64,000 nt of DNA from Guyparkeria hydrothermalis (GTDB taxonomy: Bacteria; Pseudomonadota; Gammaproteobacteria; Halothiobacillales; Halothiobacillaceae), in contig NZ_JAJSEE010000001.1 of the NCBI RefSeq assembly GCF_023555375.1, positions 1 through 64,000 of the forward strand, in the 5' to 3' direction. Made by a program: the position numbers and the translations under genes. The notes beneath the pieces were generated by a model. It was given only the letters and a program-made list of their open reading frames with translations. It made no database searches and was not told the origin of the DNA. Below are positions 24,641-35,241 of this stretch, piece by piece (position 1 is the stretch's first letter; each line of letters starts with the position of its first letter).

Positions 24641-27600
24641 GTGTCCGCTGATGAGTCCGTCACCACGATGAGCATCCCGGACACCACCCGCCGCATCGAG
24701 GCCCTCGCCCGATCGCTCGGCGAACGCCTGGCGCGTGACGAGGCAATCGCCGCCCTGCTCGAGACCATCGCCGCCTGTTACCCCACCCTGTCTCGCAGCG
24801 CCGTCTTTCTCAGCGAGGACGGACGGCTGCTCGCGGCAAGCAACGATTTCGACCGCTCCCTGATCCCGGACGCCACCGCCGCCGGCAACTCGGGACCGGG
24901 GATCGAGGACATCGAGGACCGCCTGTTTCTCCAGGCGCTCGGCCCGGAGAGCGATACCCCCGGCTACTGGGCGATCGAGACCCAAGCCCCCCTGCCCGAG
25001 CCGGACACGCTCTCCGCCCTGACGCGGTGCGTCGATCACCTGTTCGCCAGCCACCGTCCGGACGCCGCCGAACAAAAGCAGCGCCAACGCCAGCGCATCG
25101 AGCGGCTCGAGCGCGACCAGGCACTGATGCAGTCGCTGCTTGCCCAGATCGACACCCTGATCCTGGCGGACGACGAGCAGCGCATGCTGGAGGTGGTCTG
25201 CACCCAACTGGTGGAAACCGGCCTGTTTCTCGGCGCCTGGGTCGCACCAGCCGATCACGGCACGGCACCGATCGCCACCGGCGGGGCCAGCGAGGTCATC
25301 GACCGGCCGGACCCGCAGGTGCAGCGCACCATCGATGACGGGATACGGCGCGCCCATGCCCTGGTGGACGCCGGACGCCGGTTGGTGATCGACGAGCGCA
25401 TCGCCGCGCCCTTTGCCGCGCTCAACTGGTTCGACACACCACCGCTTGCCGCGCTGGTCCCCCTGTCGCGAGGCGGACGGCTGTGGGCCTTCCTGGTGAT
25501 CGTCGCCGCGGCCGAATCGGACCTCGACCAGCAGGTAACCGAGGTCCTGGTGCACCTGGGCGAACTGGTCAACCGCAGCCTGGAACAGCTCGACCTGCGC
25601 GACCGGCTCGACGAGGAACAGCAACGCAACACCTATCTCGCCTACCACGACCCGCTCACCAACCTGGCCAACCGGCGTGCCGTCGACGCCGAGCTGCCCA
25701 AAGCGCTGGCACGGGCCGACCGCCACAACCAGATGCTGGCCGTCGCCCTGCTCGACCTCGACGACTTCAAGCCGATCAACGACCGCTTCGGGCACGCCGC
25801 CGGCGACGAGATGCTGATGACGCTCGCCGCGCGCCTCAAGGGGGCGATCCGCGACACCGACACGGCCGCCCGGCTGGGCGGCGACGAATTCCTGCTGATA
25901 CTCGAGGACATCGAGGACGATGCCGGCCTGACGCGGGTGCTCGACCGCGTCGCCACCACGATTCGTCGACCGATCTCGCTTGAGGACGGGCTCGAGGTGC
26001 ATGCCAACGGCTCGATCGGCGTGACCCGCTACCCCCTCGACGACAGCGCGCCCGAGCAGTTGATCCGCAACGCCGATGCCGCGCTGTACGCCGCCAAGAA
26101 CAGCAAGTCGATCCGCACGCAGGACTGGGTCATCTGGGAACGGGAAACCACGCAACGCCACTCGGACCTGCCCGAGATGTCGGAAACCATTCCCGCCTAT
26201 GGACCGGCGGCCCGGATGTTGCTCGAGCGCATCCAGCCGGAGGTGAGCCGTCTCAGCGAGGATTTCATCGATCGCTTCTACGCCGAGCTCTCCCGGCAGG
26301 AATCGATCCGTACCGTGCTCGGTCACCTGTCCGCCCGTGAATACGACGGGCTCAAGCACCAGCAGGCCGAGCACCTGGCCTTTCTGCTCGCCCCGGACCT
26401 CGGCGAGGAGCAACACGCCAATCGCGCGCGTCAGATCGGCCACGTGCATGCCCTGGCGGGCGTGTCGCCCAGCGATCTCGTCCGGGCGATCACGGTCTAC
26501 ATGCACGAGTTCAACGAGACCTTCAACCGCGCCCACCTCAACCAGCGCCACCAGAATCGGCTCGAGCGGGTGTTCACCGAGCGGTTGAGCATGGAGCTTT
26601 CCCACCAGCTCGCCGCCGGCCAGGCCGTCGACGACGAGTTCCACGCCGCCCTGGTGGAGATCGACCAGCGCCGCCGCAACGAACACAACTGGCCGGACTT
26701 CAACGAGCACCTGCTCGATACCCTGACGGGCCTGCCCGGCATCACGGGCGTGGCGATTCTCTCACCCAATGCCGACGGCCGTTTCGTTGCCAACTACGCC
26801 GAGGGGGACGACCTGTTCGCCCGATCGAACGACCGGGCCGACACCCATCCCACCCTGGATCTCAAGCGCCCCGAGTCGGCCCATCCAGTTTCGGCCGCCT
26901 ACCGCCAGGCGCGCGTGGTGCGCATGGACAACACCCTCGACGACCCAGCGGGCGCGCCCTGGGCCACGCGGGCCGACGCCGCGGGCATTCGCAGCACGGT
27001 CGCCGTGCCGATCCTCGACAACCGCGACCAGCCCATCGCCGTGATCTGCCTGCAGGGGCGCATCCCCGGCATGTTCGCCAGCGCCCGGCTGCAGGGGTTC
27101 GCCGGCCAGTTGATGGCCCTGGTCAGCCAGGCCTGGCGACAGATCCGCAGTCCGGCGGCCCTGCTCTATGCCAAGGGCGATTACGACCGCTGGCGTCAGG
27201 CCTTCTACGACGGCGGTTTGGAGATGATCTTCCAGCCGGTCATCGACGTGCAGACGGGTCGCCTGACCACGCTCGAGGCGCTGGCGCGCCTGTATCTGCC
27301 CAGTGGCGAGGTCATCCTGCCCAACATGTTCATCCCCTGGCTCAACGACGGCCAGGTGATGCGCCTGTTCGAGATCGGGCTGGACCAGTCACTCGCCTGC
27401 CTGCGCGACATCGAGGCCCGCCATGGCCCGTCGTTGTCGGTGGCGATCAACCTGCCGGTGGGGGTGTTGATGGACCCGGCCACGCCCGGGCACGTCCGGG
27501 CCGCGCTCGACCGCCACGGGGTCAGTCCCCAGCGAGTGACCCTCGAGTTGCTCGAGCAGGGCGACACCGGCTTCGAGCCGCGCGATCTCGCCCGCCCCAT

Positions 27601-28246
27601 GCAGCGCCTCGGGGAACTGGGCATCAACCTCGCGATGGACGACCTGGGTTCCGGGTACAACAACCTCTTGCGCCTGCGCAGCCTGCCCTTCAACACGGTC
27701 AAGGTCGACCAGGGAATGGTGCGCGCCGCCCAGCACGAGCCGGGCCGCGTGCTCACCTTCATCGCCTCGATGATCCAGATGGCCCAGGCCCTGGAACTGC
27801 GCACGGTGGTCGAGGGCCTGGAAACGCCCGACCTGATCGAGGCCACCGCCCTGCTCGGCGGTCAGCTCGGCCAGGGCTACGCCATCGCCCGCCCCATGCG
27901 ACGTACTGAGCTCGCCGGCTGGATGACGCGCTTCGACTTCGTCACCAACCCCGCTCGGCCGCGCACCGCACTGGGTGCCATGGCCGCGCTCTGGGGACTG
28001 CGCTCGCTGGGTCGAGCCCACCTGGAAAACTCCGACCGCCACCACCGCCTGCGCGCCGCGGCCGCCTGGTGGGCCACGGAGAACCTCGACCGGCACCGGC
28101 ATCTCGCCACCGGCATCCTGGCGTTGCTCCAGGAGTTTCACGATGGCGGGATACCGGGGGCGACCTTCGAGGCCCGGTTGCAGGGGTTCATGAACACCCT
28201 CGACCAGCTGATCCGCGACACGGCGGCCGAGGAATCCGCCGACTAG
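24641..28246 (+). CDS. c-di-GMP turnover protein: GAF-GGDEF-globin-GAF-EAL
   Basis: Cytoplasmic, no TM segment, 1201 residues. Domain order: N-terminal helical region, GAF-like (about 155-325), GGDEF (about 330-495; LGGDEF near 410 with inhibitory-site RDTD before it), globin-coupled-sensor globin (about 512-665; candidate heme ligand His603 in IGHVHALAGV), GAF (about 690-840), EAL (about 848-1105), and a helical C-terminal region. EAL landmarks are mostly intact (LEALARL, MDDLGSGYNN, VKVDQGMV, VVEGLET), so both synthesis and hydrolysis look possible. A heme globin would let O2 or NO switch the balance. The GTG at 24641 is listed; the ATG at 24668 is equally plausible. Neither has a strong Shine-Dalgarno. 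Monocistronic. Confidence 0.87.
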   Translation: MSADESVTTMSIPDTTRRIEALARSLGERLARDEAIAALLETIAACYPTLSRSAVFLSEDGRLLAASNDFDRSLIPDATAAGNSGPGIEDIEDRLFLQALGPESDTPGYWAIETQAPLPEPDTLSALTRCVDHLFASHRPDAAEQKQRQRQRIERLERDQALMQSLLAQIDTLILADDEQRMLEVVCTQLVETGLFLGAWVAPADHGTAPIATGGASEVIDRPDPQVQRTIDDGIRRAHALVDAGRRLVIDERIAAPFAALNWFDTPPLAALVPLSRGGRLWAFLVIVAAAESDLDQQVTEVLVHLGELVNRSLEQLDLRDRLDEEQQRNTYLAYHDPLTNLANRRAVDAELPKALARADRHNQMLAVALLDLDDFKPINDRFGHAAGDEMLMTLAARLKGAIRDTDTAARLGGDEFLLILEDIEDDAGLTRVLDRVATTIRRPISLEDGLEVHANGSIGVTRYPLDDSAPEQLIRNADAALYAAKNSKSIRTQDWVIWERETTQRHSDLPEMSETIPAYGPAARMLLERIQPEVSRLSEDFIDRFYAELSRQESIRTVLGHLSAREYDGLKHQQAEHLAFLLAPDLGEEQHANRARQIGHVHALAGVSPSDLVRAITVYMHEFNETFNRAHLNQRHQNRLERVFTERLSMELSHQLAAGQAVDDEFHAALVEIDQRRRNEHNWPDFNEHLLDTLTGLPGITGVAILSPNADGRFVANYAEGDDLFARSNDRADTHPTLDLKRPESAHPVSAAYRQARVVRMDNTLDDPAGAPWATRADAAGIRSTVAVPILDNRDQPIAVICLQGRIPGMFASARLQGFAGQLMALVSQAWRQIRSPAALLYAKGDYDRWRQAFYDGGLEMIFQPVIDVQTGRLTTLEALARLYLPSGEVILPNMFIPWLNDGQVMRLFEIGLDQSLACLRDIEARHGPSLSVAINLPVGVLMDPATPGHVRAALDRHGVSPQRVTLELLEQGDTGFEPRDLARPMQRLGELGINLAMDDLGSGYNNLLRLRSLPFNTVKVDQGMVRAAQHEPGRVLTFIASMIQMAQALELRTVVEGLETPDLIEATALLGGQLGQGYAIARPMRRTELAGWMTRFDFVTNPARPRTALGAMAALWGLRSLGRAHLENSDRHHRLRAAAAWWATENLDRHRHLATGILALLQEFHDGGIPGATFEARLQGFMNTLDQLIRDTAAEESAD

Positions 28247-29193
28247 TCGCCGCTCGGGGTCGCGGTACGCGTGGCGGTTGGGGCCGGACGAGAGATCAGC
28301 AGCGATAGCGTCGCGGCCAGTAGCGCCGTGCCCAGCACGAACAGATGCAGGTTGACCGCCGCGGCCAGCACGGTGCGGGGCTCGTCGACCAATGGCGCGA
28401 TCAGCAGCGCCACCCCGGCCTCGTAGGTACCGAACCCGCCCGGGGCATGCACCGGCAATACCGTAGTCAGATCCCCGCCGATCGCTCCGAGCACCCCCGC
28501 GGCAAACCCGACCGGGGCGAACGCGGCCAGCACCCAGCCGAGCGCGGCAAGCTTGACCAGCCAGTTCGCCCAGGTCCAGAACAGCGTGGCGACAAACCGC
28601 CCCGGACGATCGGGCAGGCTGGCGAGCATCTCCGCCCCTTTCGCCGCGAAGCGGCCCTCGCGCCGGACCAGGAGACCATGCAAGCCATGGCGCAAGGCAA
28701 AGGCCCCGACGGGCGCGGCCAGCAACAGCGCCACCAGCCCCGCGAGCACGCCCCCCGACAGGCCCAGCAGGTGACCGCCGGCGGCCAGACCGATCAGCAA
28801 CACCACCTGCAGATCGAGCAGGCGAAACCACAACAGCACCGGCACGCTCTCCAGCGGCGAGAGCCGGTAGTAGCGCTGCATGAGCACCGGGAAGGCCACC
28901 TCGCCGGCGCGCATCGGCAGCAGGTTGTTCATCAGGTTGTGCCAGTTGGCCAGGCGGAACGCCGACCAGAACCGGCCGGACAATCGGTCCGGGAAGTAGC
29001 GCGTGATGCGCAGCGTGCGGATCACGTAGCTCGCCAGCATCAAGACCAGCGCCACCGCCAGGGCCCAGGGGTCGATCGACAGCCAGGGCGCGACCAGCCG
29101 GGCCGGCCCCACCCAGATGACCGCCGCCCCGAGCAGCGCCAGCACCGCCAGCCAGCTGACCACGGACAACGCACGGCCGGTGGTCGTGTTCAC
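28243..29193 (-). CDS. YbhN/LPG-synthase-TM-like membrane protein
   Basis: Integral inner-membrane protein of about 316 residues with 8-9 hydrophobic segments, resembling the flippase/TM half of lysyl-phosphatidylglycerol synthases (UPF0104 group). Family landmarks are RLANWHNLMNNLLPMRAGE near the N-terminus and VHAPGGFGTYEAG in the C-terminal half. No catalytic aminoacyl-transfer domain is fused, so a lipid-transport or accessory role is more likely. The open frame extends 72 codons further upstream, but that part is Arg-rich and non-membrane; GTG at 29193 gives a normal first helix. Its stop overlaps the c-di-GMP gene's stop by 4 bases, tail to tail. Confidence 0.82.
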   Translation of the reverse strand: MNTTTGRALSVVSWLAVLALLGAAVIWVGPARLVAPWLSIDPWALAVALVLMLASYVIRTLRITRYFPDRLSGRFWSAFRLANWHNLMNNLLPMRAGEVAFPVLMQRYYRLSPLESVPVLLWFRLLDLQVVLLIGLAAGGHLLGLSGGVLAGLVALLLAAPVGAFALRHGLHGLLVRREGRFAAKGAEMLASLPDRPGRFVATLFWTWANWLVKLAALGWVLAAFAPVGFAAGVLGAIGGDLTTVLPVHAPGGFGTYEAGVALLIAPLVDEPRTVLAAAVNLHLFVLGTALLAATLSLLISRPAPTATRTATPSGD

Positions 29194-29414
29194 GATGCGC
29201 CCTCGGGGTTTCGATGGCACGTGCGGGCCACCGCCGTGCCGATTTCGACGGCATGCGCCTTGGGCGGCATGGGGTAATTGGGCATAATGTTCGTTTGCTC
29301 CGTGGCGTGGCCGGCGGCGGCCCGGGTATTCGAGCCTCAATGCGCAGGATACCGATCGGCGGCCGGCCTCGCAGCACCCACGGACCCGGACATCGAGCGC
29401 GCCCGACAACCGAG

Positions 29415-29858
29415 ATGAGCGAGATCGTATTTCACCTGATCGACGACCCGGCCGAGGATGCCTTCTGGTACTTCGCCGCCGAACTCTGCGCCGAACAGGC
29501 CGAGGCCGAGCATCCCACCTACGTGGTCTGCGCCAACCTCGCCCACGTCGAGGGCTTCGACGACTATCTCTGGTCCTATCGCGGTGATCGCTTCGTGCCG
29601 CACACGGCCGACCCCGAGGACGCCGACCACGCGCCGATCTTCATCGGCTGCGACCCCGAGGCCGGCGGCTTTGCCCGCGTGATCAACCTCACCGGCGCGA
29701 CGATCCCGCGCGCCGGCGAACGCGAGCGCATCGACGAGGTCATCCCGGCCGGCGACCAGCCCCGTGCCGATGCCCGCGACCGCTGGCGGCAGTACAAGGC
29801 CGCCGGCGTCGCCGTCGACCACAACCGCGTCGACTCGGTGCGCCCCGACGACGCCTGA
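29415..29858 (+). CDS. holC: DNA polymerase III chi subunit
   Basis: Clamp-loader accessory protein that contacts psi and single-strand binding protein. The 147 residues fit the family: [20 protein letters not shown] at the start, [10 protein letters not shown], and a conserved region [10 protein letters not shown]. The ATG at 29415 was chosen over an upstream frame extension of 67 low-complexity codons. It lies 74 bases upstream of valS in the same direction, the usual gammaproteobacterial pairing (pepA-holC-valS). Confidence 0.93.
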   Translation: MSEIVFHLIDDPAEDAFWYFAAELCAEQAEAEHPTYVVCANLAHVEGFDDYLWSYRGDRFVPHTADPEDADHAPIFIGCDPEAGGFARVINLTGATIPRAGERERIDEVIPAGDQPRADARDRWRQYKAAGVAVDHNRVDSVRPDDA

Positions 29859-29932
29859 TCCCCCGACGAGACCCGGGCACGGCCGCCCCGACTCGAGCCC
29901 CCGACCCGACGACAAGCGAACCAGATAACCGC

Positions 29933-32785
29933 ATGGACAAGACCTACGACCCCCGACAGATCGAACAGGACTGCTACACGCGCTGGATGGACGGCGACCG
30001 GTTCCGTCCCGACATGCAGGCCGAGGGCGCCTACTGCATCATGCTGCCGCCGCCGAACGTCACCGGCCGACTGCACATGGGCCATGCCTTCCAGGACACC
30101 CTGATGGACACGCTGACCCGCTGGCACCGCATGCGCGGCGAGGCCACCCTGTGGCAGCCGGGCACCGACCACGCGGGCATCGCCACGCAGATGGTGGTCG
30201 AGCGCCAGCTCGAGGGTCAGGGCATCTCGCGTCACGACATCGGCCGCGAGAAATTCCTCGAGAAGGTCTGGGAGTGGAAGGAACAGTCGGGCGGCTTCAT
30301 CACCGAGCAGATGAAGCGCCTGGGCGCCTCCTGCGACTGGTCGCGCGAGCGCTTCACCATGGACGAGGGCCTGTCCGAGGCCGTGCGCGAGGTGTTCGTC
30401 CGCCTCTACGAGGACGGGTTGATCTACCGCGGCAAGCGCCTGGTCAACTGGGACCCGGTGCTGCGCACCGCCGTCTCCGATCTCGAGGTGGTCAGCGAGG
30501 AGGAAGCCGGCCACCTGTGGCACATGCGCTACCCGCTCTCCGACGGCAGCGGCTACCTGACCGTCGCCACCACCCGCCCGGAGACCATGCTCGGCGACAC
30601 CGCCGTGGCCGTCCACCCGGACGACGAGCGTTACAACGGCCTGATCGGCCAGACCATCACCCTGCCGCTGGTCGGACGCAAGATCCCGATCATCGGCGAC
30701 GACTACGTCGATCCGGAGTTCGGTTCCGGCTGCGTCAAGATCACCCCGGCGCACGATTTCAACGACTACGCCATCGGCCAGCGCCATGACCTGCCGATGC
30801 TCAACGTGCTCACCGAGACCGCCACCATCCGTGAGGCGGCCGAGTGCGTGGGCAAGGCGGCCGAGAACGCCGACACGCACCTGCCCGAGCGCTACCGCGG
30901 TCTCGACCGCTACGAGGCGCGCCGACAGATCGTGGCGGATCTCGAGGCCGAGGGGCTGCTGGTGCAGATCGACGACCACAAGCTGATGGTGCCGCGCGGG
31001 GATCGCAGCGGCACGGTGATCGAGCCACTGCTGACCGACCAGTGGTTCGTCGACCTGACCCGCGACGAGACGGCCAAGGGCACCCCGGGCGGGAAGAAGG
31101 CGATCACGGAGCCCGCGATCGACGCGGTGCGTTCGGGCGACATCCGCTTCGTGCCCGGCAACTGGGAGAACACCTACTTCCAGTGGCTGGAGAACATCCA
31201 GGACTGGTGCATCAGCCGCCAGCTGTGGTGGGGCCACCGCATCCCGGCCTGGTTCGACGCCGACGGCAACATCTTCGTCGGTCGCGACGAGGACGAGGTG
31301 CGCAAGAAGTACGACATCGCCGCGGACGTCGCATTGAACCAGGACGAGGACGTGCTCGACACCTGGTTCTCCTCGGCTCTGTGGCCGTTCTCCACGCTGG
31401 GCTGGCCCGAGCAGACCCCCGAGCTCGAGCGCTTCTACCCCACCAGCGTGCTGGTCACCGGCTTCGACATCATCTTCTTCTGGGTCGCCCGGATGGTGAT
31501 GATGGGCAAGTACTTTGGCGGCGACGTGCCCTTCCGCGAGGTCTACGTGCATGGCCTGGTGCGAGACGCCCACGGCCAGAAGATGTCGAAATCCAAGGGC
31601 AACGTGCTCGACCCGATCGACATCATCGACGGCATCGATCTCGAATCGCTGGTGGCAAAGCGCACCACCGGCCTGATGCAGCCGAAGAAGGCGAAACAGA
31701 TCGAGAAGCAGACCCGCGAGGAATTCCCCGACGGCATCGAGGAACACGGCACCGACGCGCTGCGCTTCACCTTCGCCGCCCAGGCGACCACCGGGCGGGA
31801 CATCAGCTTCGACCTCGAGCGGGTCAAGGGCTACCGCAACTTCTGCAACAAGCTCTGGAACGCCAGTCGCTTCGTGCTGATGCAGTGCGAGGGCGAGGAC
31901 ACCGGTCTCGGTGACGATCCGGTCACGTTGGGCACCGCGGATCGCTGGATCATCGGCGAACTGCAGACCTGCGAGGCGACGGTCACCAAGCACCTGGAGA
32001 CCTACCGCTTCGATCTGGCCGCGCAGACGCTCTACGACTTCACCTGGAGCACCTACTGCGACTGGTACCTCGAGCTGACCAAGCCGGCCATCAAGCACGG
32101 CGACGAGGCCGCCAAGCGCGGCACCCGCCGCACCCTGGTGCGCGTGCTCGAGACCCTGCTGCGCCTGCTCCACCCGTTCATCCCGTTCATCACCGAGACC
32201 ATCTGGCAACGGGTCGCCCCGCTGGCCGGCACCCGGCGCGCGGCCGACGACAGCATCATGACCGCCCCGTTCCCGGTCGCCGACGAGTCGAAAATCGACG
32301 CCGAGGCCGGCGAAGCGATCGAGTGGCTGCAGGGCTTTATCCTCGGCGTGCGCCGCATCCGCGCGGAGATGGACATCGCCCCGGGCAAGCCGCTGCCGGT
32401 ACTGGTGACCGAGGCCAACGACAGCGACCGGGCACGGATCCGCGAGCTCGAACCGCTGCTGACCACCGTCGCGCGGATCGAGTCGATCGAGGAGCTTGAC
32501 GGTGAATTGCCGGAATCGGCGATGGCCTTGGTGGGCAAGATGCAGGTGCACATCCCGCTGGCCGGCCTGATCGACGTGACCGCGGAACTCGAGCGACTGA
32601 ACAAGGCAGTCGAGGGCATCGAGAAGCAGATCGAGAAGGCGCGCGGCAAACTGTCGAACGCCAACTTCGTCGAGCGCGCCCCGGAGGTGGTGGTCAACCA
32701 GGAGCGCGAGCGACTGGCCGGCTTCGAGGCCGAGCTCGAGGAACTGGCGGCCCAGCGCGAGCGGATTCGCCGCCTGGCCGACTGA
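29933..32785 (+). CDS. valS: Valyl-tRNA synthetase
   Basis: Class I synthetase that charges tRNA-Val and edits mischarged threonine. The 950-residue length is normal. The HIGH-type motif lies in [17 protein letters not shown], the KMSKS in [14 protein letters not shown], and the CP1 editing domain in the segment beginning [18 protein letters not shown]-terminal coiled coil (about 880-950, [18 protein letters not shown]) binds tRNA. Downstream is a palindrome and the convergent mnmC. Confidence 0.97.
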   Translation: MDKTYDPRQIEQDCYTRWMDGDRFRPDMQAEGAYCIMLPPPNVTGRLHMGHAFQDTLMDTLTRWHRMRGEATLWQPGTDHAGIATQMVVERQLEGQGISRHDIGREKFLEKVWEWKEQSGGFITEQMKRLGASCDWSRERFTMDEGLSEAVREVFVRLYEDGLIYRGKRLVNWDPVLRTAVSDLEVVSEEEAGHLWHMRYPLSDGSGYLTVATTRPETMLGDTAVAVHPDDERYNGLIGQTITLPLVGRKIPIIGDDYVDPEFGSGCVKITPAHDFNDYAIGQRHDLPMLNVLTETATIREAAECVGKAAENADTHLPERYRGLDRYEARRQIVADLEAEGLLVQIDDHKLMVPRGDRSGTVIEPLLTDQWFVDLTRDETAKGTPGGKKAITEPAIDAVRSGDIRFVPGNWENTYFQWLENIQDWCISRQLWWGHRIPAWFDADGNIFVGRDEDEVRKKYDIAADVALNQDEDVLDTWFSSALWPFSTLGWPEQTPELERFYPTSVLVTGFDIIFFWVARMVMMGKYFGGDVPFREVYVHGLVRDAHGQKMSKSKGNVLDPIDIIDGIDLESLVAKRTTGLMQPKKAKQIEKQTREEFPDGIEEHGTDALRFTFAAQATTGRDISFDLERVKGYRNFCNKLWNASRFVLMQCEGEDTGLGDDPVTLGTADRWIIGELQTCEATVTKHLETYRFDLAAQTLYDFTWSTYCDWYLELTKPAIKHGDEAAKRGTRRTLVRVLETLLRLLHPFIPFITETIWQRVAPLAGTRRAADDSIMTAPFPVADESKIDAEAGEAIEWLQGFILGVRRIRAEMDIAPGKPLPVLVTEANDSDRARIRELEPLLTTVARIESIEELDGELPESAMALVGKMQVHIPLAGLIDVTAELERLNKAVEGIEKQIEKARGKLSNANFVERAPEVVVNQERERLAGFEAELEELAAQRERIRRLAD

Positions 32786-32833
32786 CGCCCCGGCGCTCGG
32801 CGGCGTTCAGCGGCCCTGAACGATCGTCGTCGG

Positions 32834-32867
32834 CTAGCCCGGATATTTCATGAAATATCGGGGCTAG
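32834..32867. terminator. Long palindrome between convergent valS and mnmC
   Basis: Two 17-base arms with a single mismatch and no loop; the central 18 bases (GATATTTC and its complement) are a perfect palindrome. It lies in the 84-base gap between convergent genes, so it may end transcription from both sides, although there is no T-run. Similar CTAGCCC..GGGCTAG palindromes are, to my knowledge, repeated in related genomes. Confidence 0.5.
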
Positions 32868-32869
32868 GT

Positions 32870-34831
32870 TCAGCCGCTCCGCCCCCGGTTTGACCGCGCC
32901 GCCTTGCGGGCCGCCCGCTCATCGAAGCGCGCGGGCTTGAGGCCCTCGGCCAGATCCCGCGGCAATGGCGAGGGGGTGTCCTCGATGCAGGAGGCGAGGT
33001 ACTCGGCCAGCCAGGCCGACCAGGTCAGCCCGCGCGCCCCGTGACCGGTCGACACCCACAGCCCGTCGGCGAGCCGACCGACAATCGGTAGCCGATCCGG
33101 CGTGGTTGCTCGCAGGGAGGCACGTCCCTGCAGGGCGATCGTAGAGACCCCATCGGCCAGCGACGGGGCAATGGATGCCAGCCGTTGACGGTTTTCCTCG
33201 TGCTCGGCCTCCCGTTCCTCGAGGGCCCGATCACCGGGAAGAAAGCTCGCGCCGAACAGGCGTTCGCCACTCGGCAGGTCGAGCGAGTATCCCTCGCGCA
33301 TCAGGGGCCGGCCGCGCGTCGGCCCGCCGGCCCGGTCGGCATCGACCCGCCCCCAGCTGACCTGTCCGCGGCAGGGCTCGATCCAGCGTGACAACGACGC
33401 GATCAACCCGCCGGACGCCGGACCCGCCGCCACCACCACCTCGCCGAACGGGCCATGGGTTGCGCCGTCCGATGTCCGCAACCGCCAACCGCCCGCCTGG
33501 TCCACGATGCCGGTCACGGGGCGGTCGAGGCGCGTCTCGATGCCCGGTTCGGCCAGCCAACGGGCAATCACCCATCGTGGGCGCAACCAGCCGGCGGTCG
33601 GGAACCACCACCCCGGGGCATCGACGTCGGCCACGCCGCTCAGTGCGGCCAGGGAATCGGCCTCGCACCACTGGGCAAACCCCGGGTCGGGCTGCAGGGC
33701 CGCGGCGATCCCCGCCTGCTTGATGGCGTGTCGCTCGCCGCGGGCCAGCTTGATCACCCCGTTGAAGGCCGCCGTCTCGCCATCGACCAGCCCATCCAGC
33801 TCCGCGCGCATGAAGCCCATCCCGGTCGCGGTCAGTTGCGACAGTCGGTTCCAGTCGCGACTGATCACCGGGGCCACCAGACCCGCCGGGTTGCCGGAGC
33901 CGCCGCCCGCCGGTTCGTCGCCGGCCTCGAACACCACCACGTCCCGCCCCCGCCGTGCCAGGGCCCTGGCCACGGTGGTGCCGGCCATGCCGGCCCCCAG
34001 CACGGCAACGGGTCCCACGCCCGGACCGCTTTTCTTCCTGGGCGCGCCGAATGCAGCCGGATCGCGTCGGGCGCAGAGCATGTCGCGCTTGCGCCCGAAG
34101 CCGGGGCGCTTCTCCGTGACGAACCCGGCCGCGGCCAATGCCTCGCGCACCCGGCGGGCGGCGGAAAAGGTGGCAGCCGTCGCGCCCGGCGCGGCACGGC
34201 GCGCGAGCTCCGCGATCAACGCCTCCTGCCATAACTCGGGATTGCGGTCGGGGGCGAAACCGTCCAGGTAAAAGGCGTCGAACCGGCCGTCGATGCGTGG
34301 CAACTGGTCGGTGGCATCGCCCCAGATAACCGTCAGCCGGATTCGCCCACCGGCCAGAAACCGTCGGTGAAACCCGGGCACGGGGTCGGGCCATTGCGCG
34401 TGCAGCGCGGATTGCAGGTCGTGGAATCGGGCCTCGGCCCCGGCGGCGAATCCCGGGTGGCCGGCGAGCCAATCGCTTGCGAGGCGCCGTTGGGCATGGG
34501 CCAGGCGCGGCAGATCGTCGCGGGCCACGGGATGCTTTTCCAGGCTGACGAAGTCGAGCGAGGCGTCGGCCGGTGCGAGTTCGAGGAACAGCAACGCGGT
34601 GGCCAGAAAGTTTCGGCCGGTACCGAAACCGGTCTCGAGGATGCGCGTGCCCTCCCCCGCGGCGAACCGGGTAGGCAGCTCGTTGCCGGCCAGGAACACA
34701 TGCTCACTTTCGCCAAAGCCGCCGGCACGAGAGAAATAGACGTCGCCGAACGCCTCGCTGCGCGGCGTCTCGTCGTCGTTCCAGGTCAGCGCGGCCGGCT
34801 CGAGTGGCCAGCCGCTGGCAGGTGCGGTCAT
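32870..34831 (-). CDS. mnmC: Bifunctional tRNA wobble-uridine enzyme MnmC
   Basis: Final steps of mnm5s2U34 synthesis. The N-terminal methyltransferase (about 1-230) shows LETGFGTGRNFLATALLFLE and DAFYLDGFAPDRNPELW. The C-terminal FAD oxidase (about 250-640) shows AVLGAGMAGTTVARALARRG and STGHGARGLTWSAWLAEYL. At 653 residues it is a full-length fusion. The ATG at 34831 overlaps the yjbQ stop (ATGA), which decides the start over an ATG 21 codons upstream. The unit is yjbQ-mnmC. Confidence 0.95.
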   Translation of the reverse strand: MTAPASGWPLEPAALTWNDDETPRSEAFGDVYFSRAGGFGESEHVFLAGNELPTRFAAGEGTRILETGFGTGRNFLATALLFLELAPADASLDFVSLEKHPVARDDLPRLAHAQRRLASDWLAGHPGFAAGAEARFHDLQSALHAQWPDPVPGFHRRFLAGGRIRLTVIWGDATDQLPRIDGRFDAFYLDGFAPDRNPELWQEALIAELARRAAPGATAATFSAARRVREALAAAGFVTEKRPGFGRKRDMLCARRDPAAFGAPRKKSGPGVGPVAVLGAGMAGTTVARALARRGRDVVVFEAGDEPAGGGSGNPAGLVAPVISRDWNRLSQLTATGMGFMRAELDGLVDGETAAFNGVIKLARGERHAIKQAGIAAALQPDPGFAQWCEADSLAALSGVADVDAPGWWFPTAGWLRPRWVIARWLAEPGIETRLDRPVTGIVDQAGGWRLRTSDGATHGPFGEVVVAAGPASGGLIASLSRWIEPCRGQVSWGRVDADRAGGPTRGRPLMREGYSLDLPSGERLFGASFLPGDRALEEREAEHEENRQRLASIAPSLADGVSTIALQGRASLRATTPDRLPIVGRLADGLWVSTGHGARGLTWSAWLAEYLASCIEDTPSPLPRDLAEGLKPARFDERAARKAARSNRGRSG

Positions 34832-35241
34832 TGCCGCTCGGGAAGCTGGGTGATCACGAGGCGCCGTCGATGCGGATGGGTCCGGTGCTCCCACAAGAAC
34901 ACGCCTTGCCAGGTTCCCAGCATTAGGCGGCCGTCGGCCATGGGCAGCGACAGCTCGTGACCGGCCAGCAAGGTGCGAAAGTGGGCGGCCATGTCATCCG
35001 GGCCCTCGTCGTCATGGCGATAGGCCGGATCGCCGTCCGGCGCGGCCCGACTGATCAGGGTCTCGAGGTCGGTTCGCACCTCCGGCGACACGTTCTCCGT
35101 CAGGATCAGCGAAGCGCTGGTGTGCTGCAGGAACAAATGGCACAGGCCGCTGCCCTCCAGCTCGGCCTGGACCTGGCTGGTGATGTTGGTAAAGCCCCGC
35201 CCGGGGGTGCGAATTTCGATCACTGTCGGCATGCGCGGCAT
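34828..35241 (-). CDS. yjbQ: YjbQ-family (UPF0047) protein
   Basis: Small cytoplasmic protein of 137 residues, with possible thiamin-phosphate synthase-like activity reported for family members; function is not settled. The conserved core LFLQHTSASLILTENVSP, the acidic-His segment AYRHDDEGPDDMAAH and LGTWQGVFLWEHR match the family. The start could also be three codons later (35232). It overlaps mnmC by 4 bases; this pairing may reflect shared expression only. Confidence 0.9.
   Translation of the reverse strand: MPRMPTVIEIRTPGRGFTNITSQVQAELEGSGLCHLFLQHTSASLILTENVSPEVRTDLETLISRAAPDGDPAYRHDDEGPDDMAAHFRTLLAGHELSLPMADGRLMLGTWQGVFLWEHRTHPHRRRLVITQLPERQ

Noticed and set aside
29576-32551. 991-residue minus-strand open frame opposite valS
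   Set aside because: Antisense shadow of a canonical synthetase; sequence is repetitive in Val, Gly, His and Arg with no motif.
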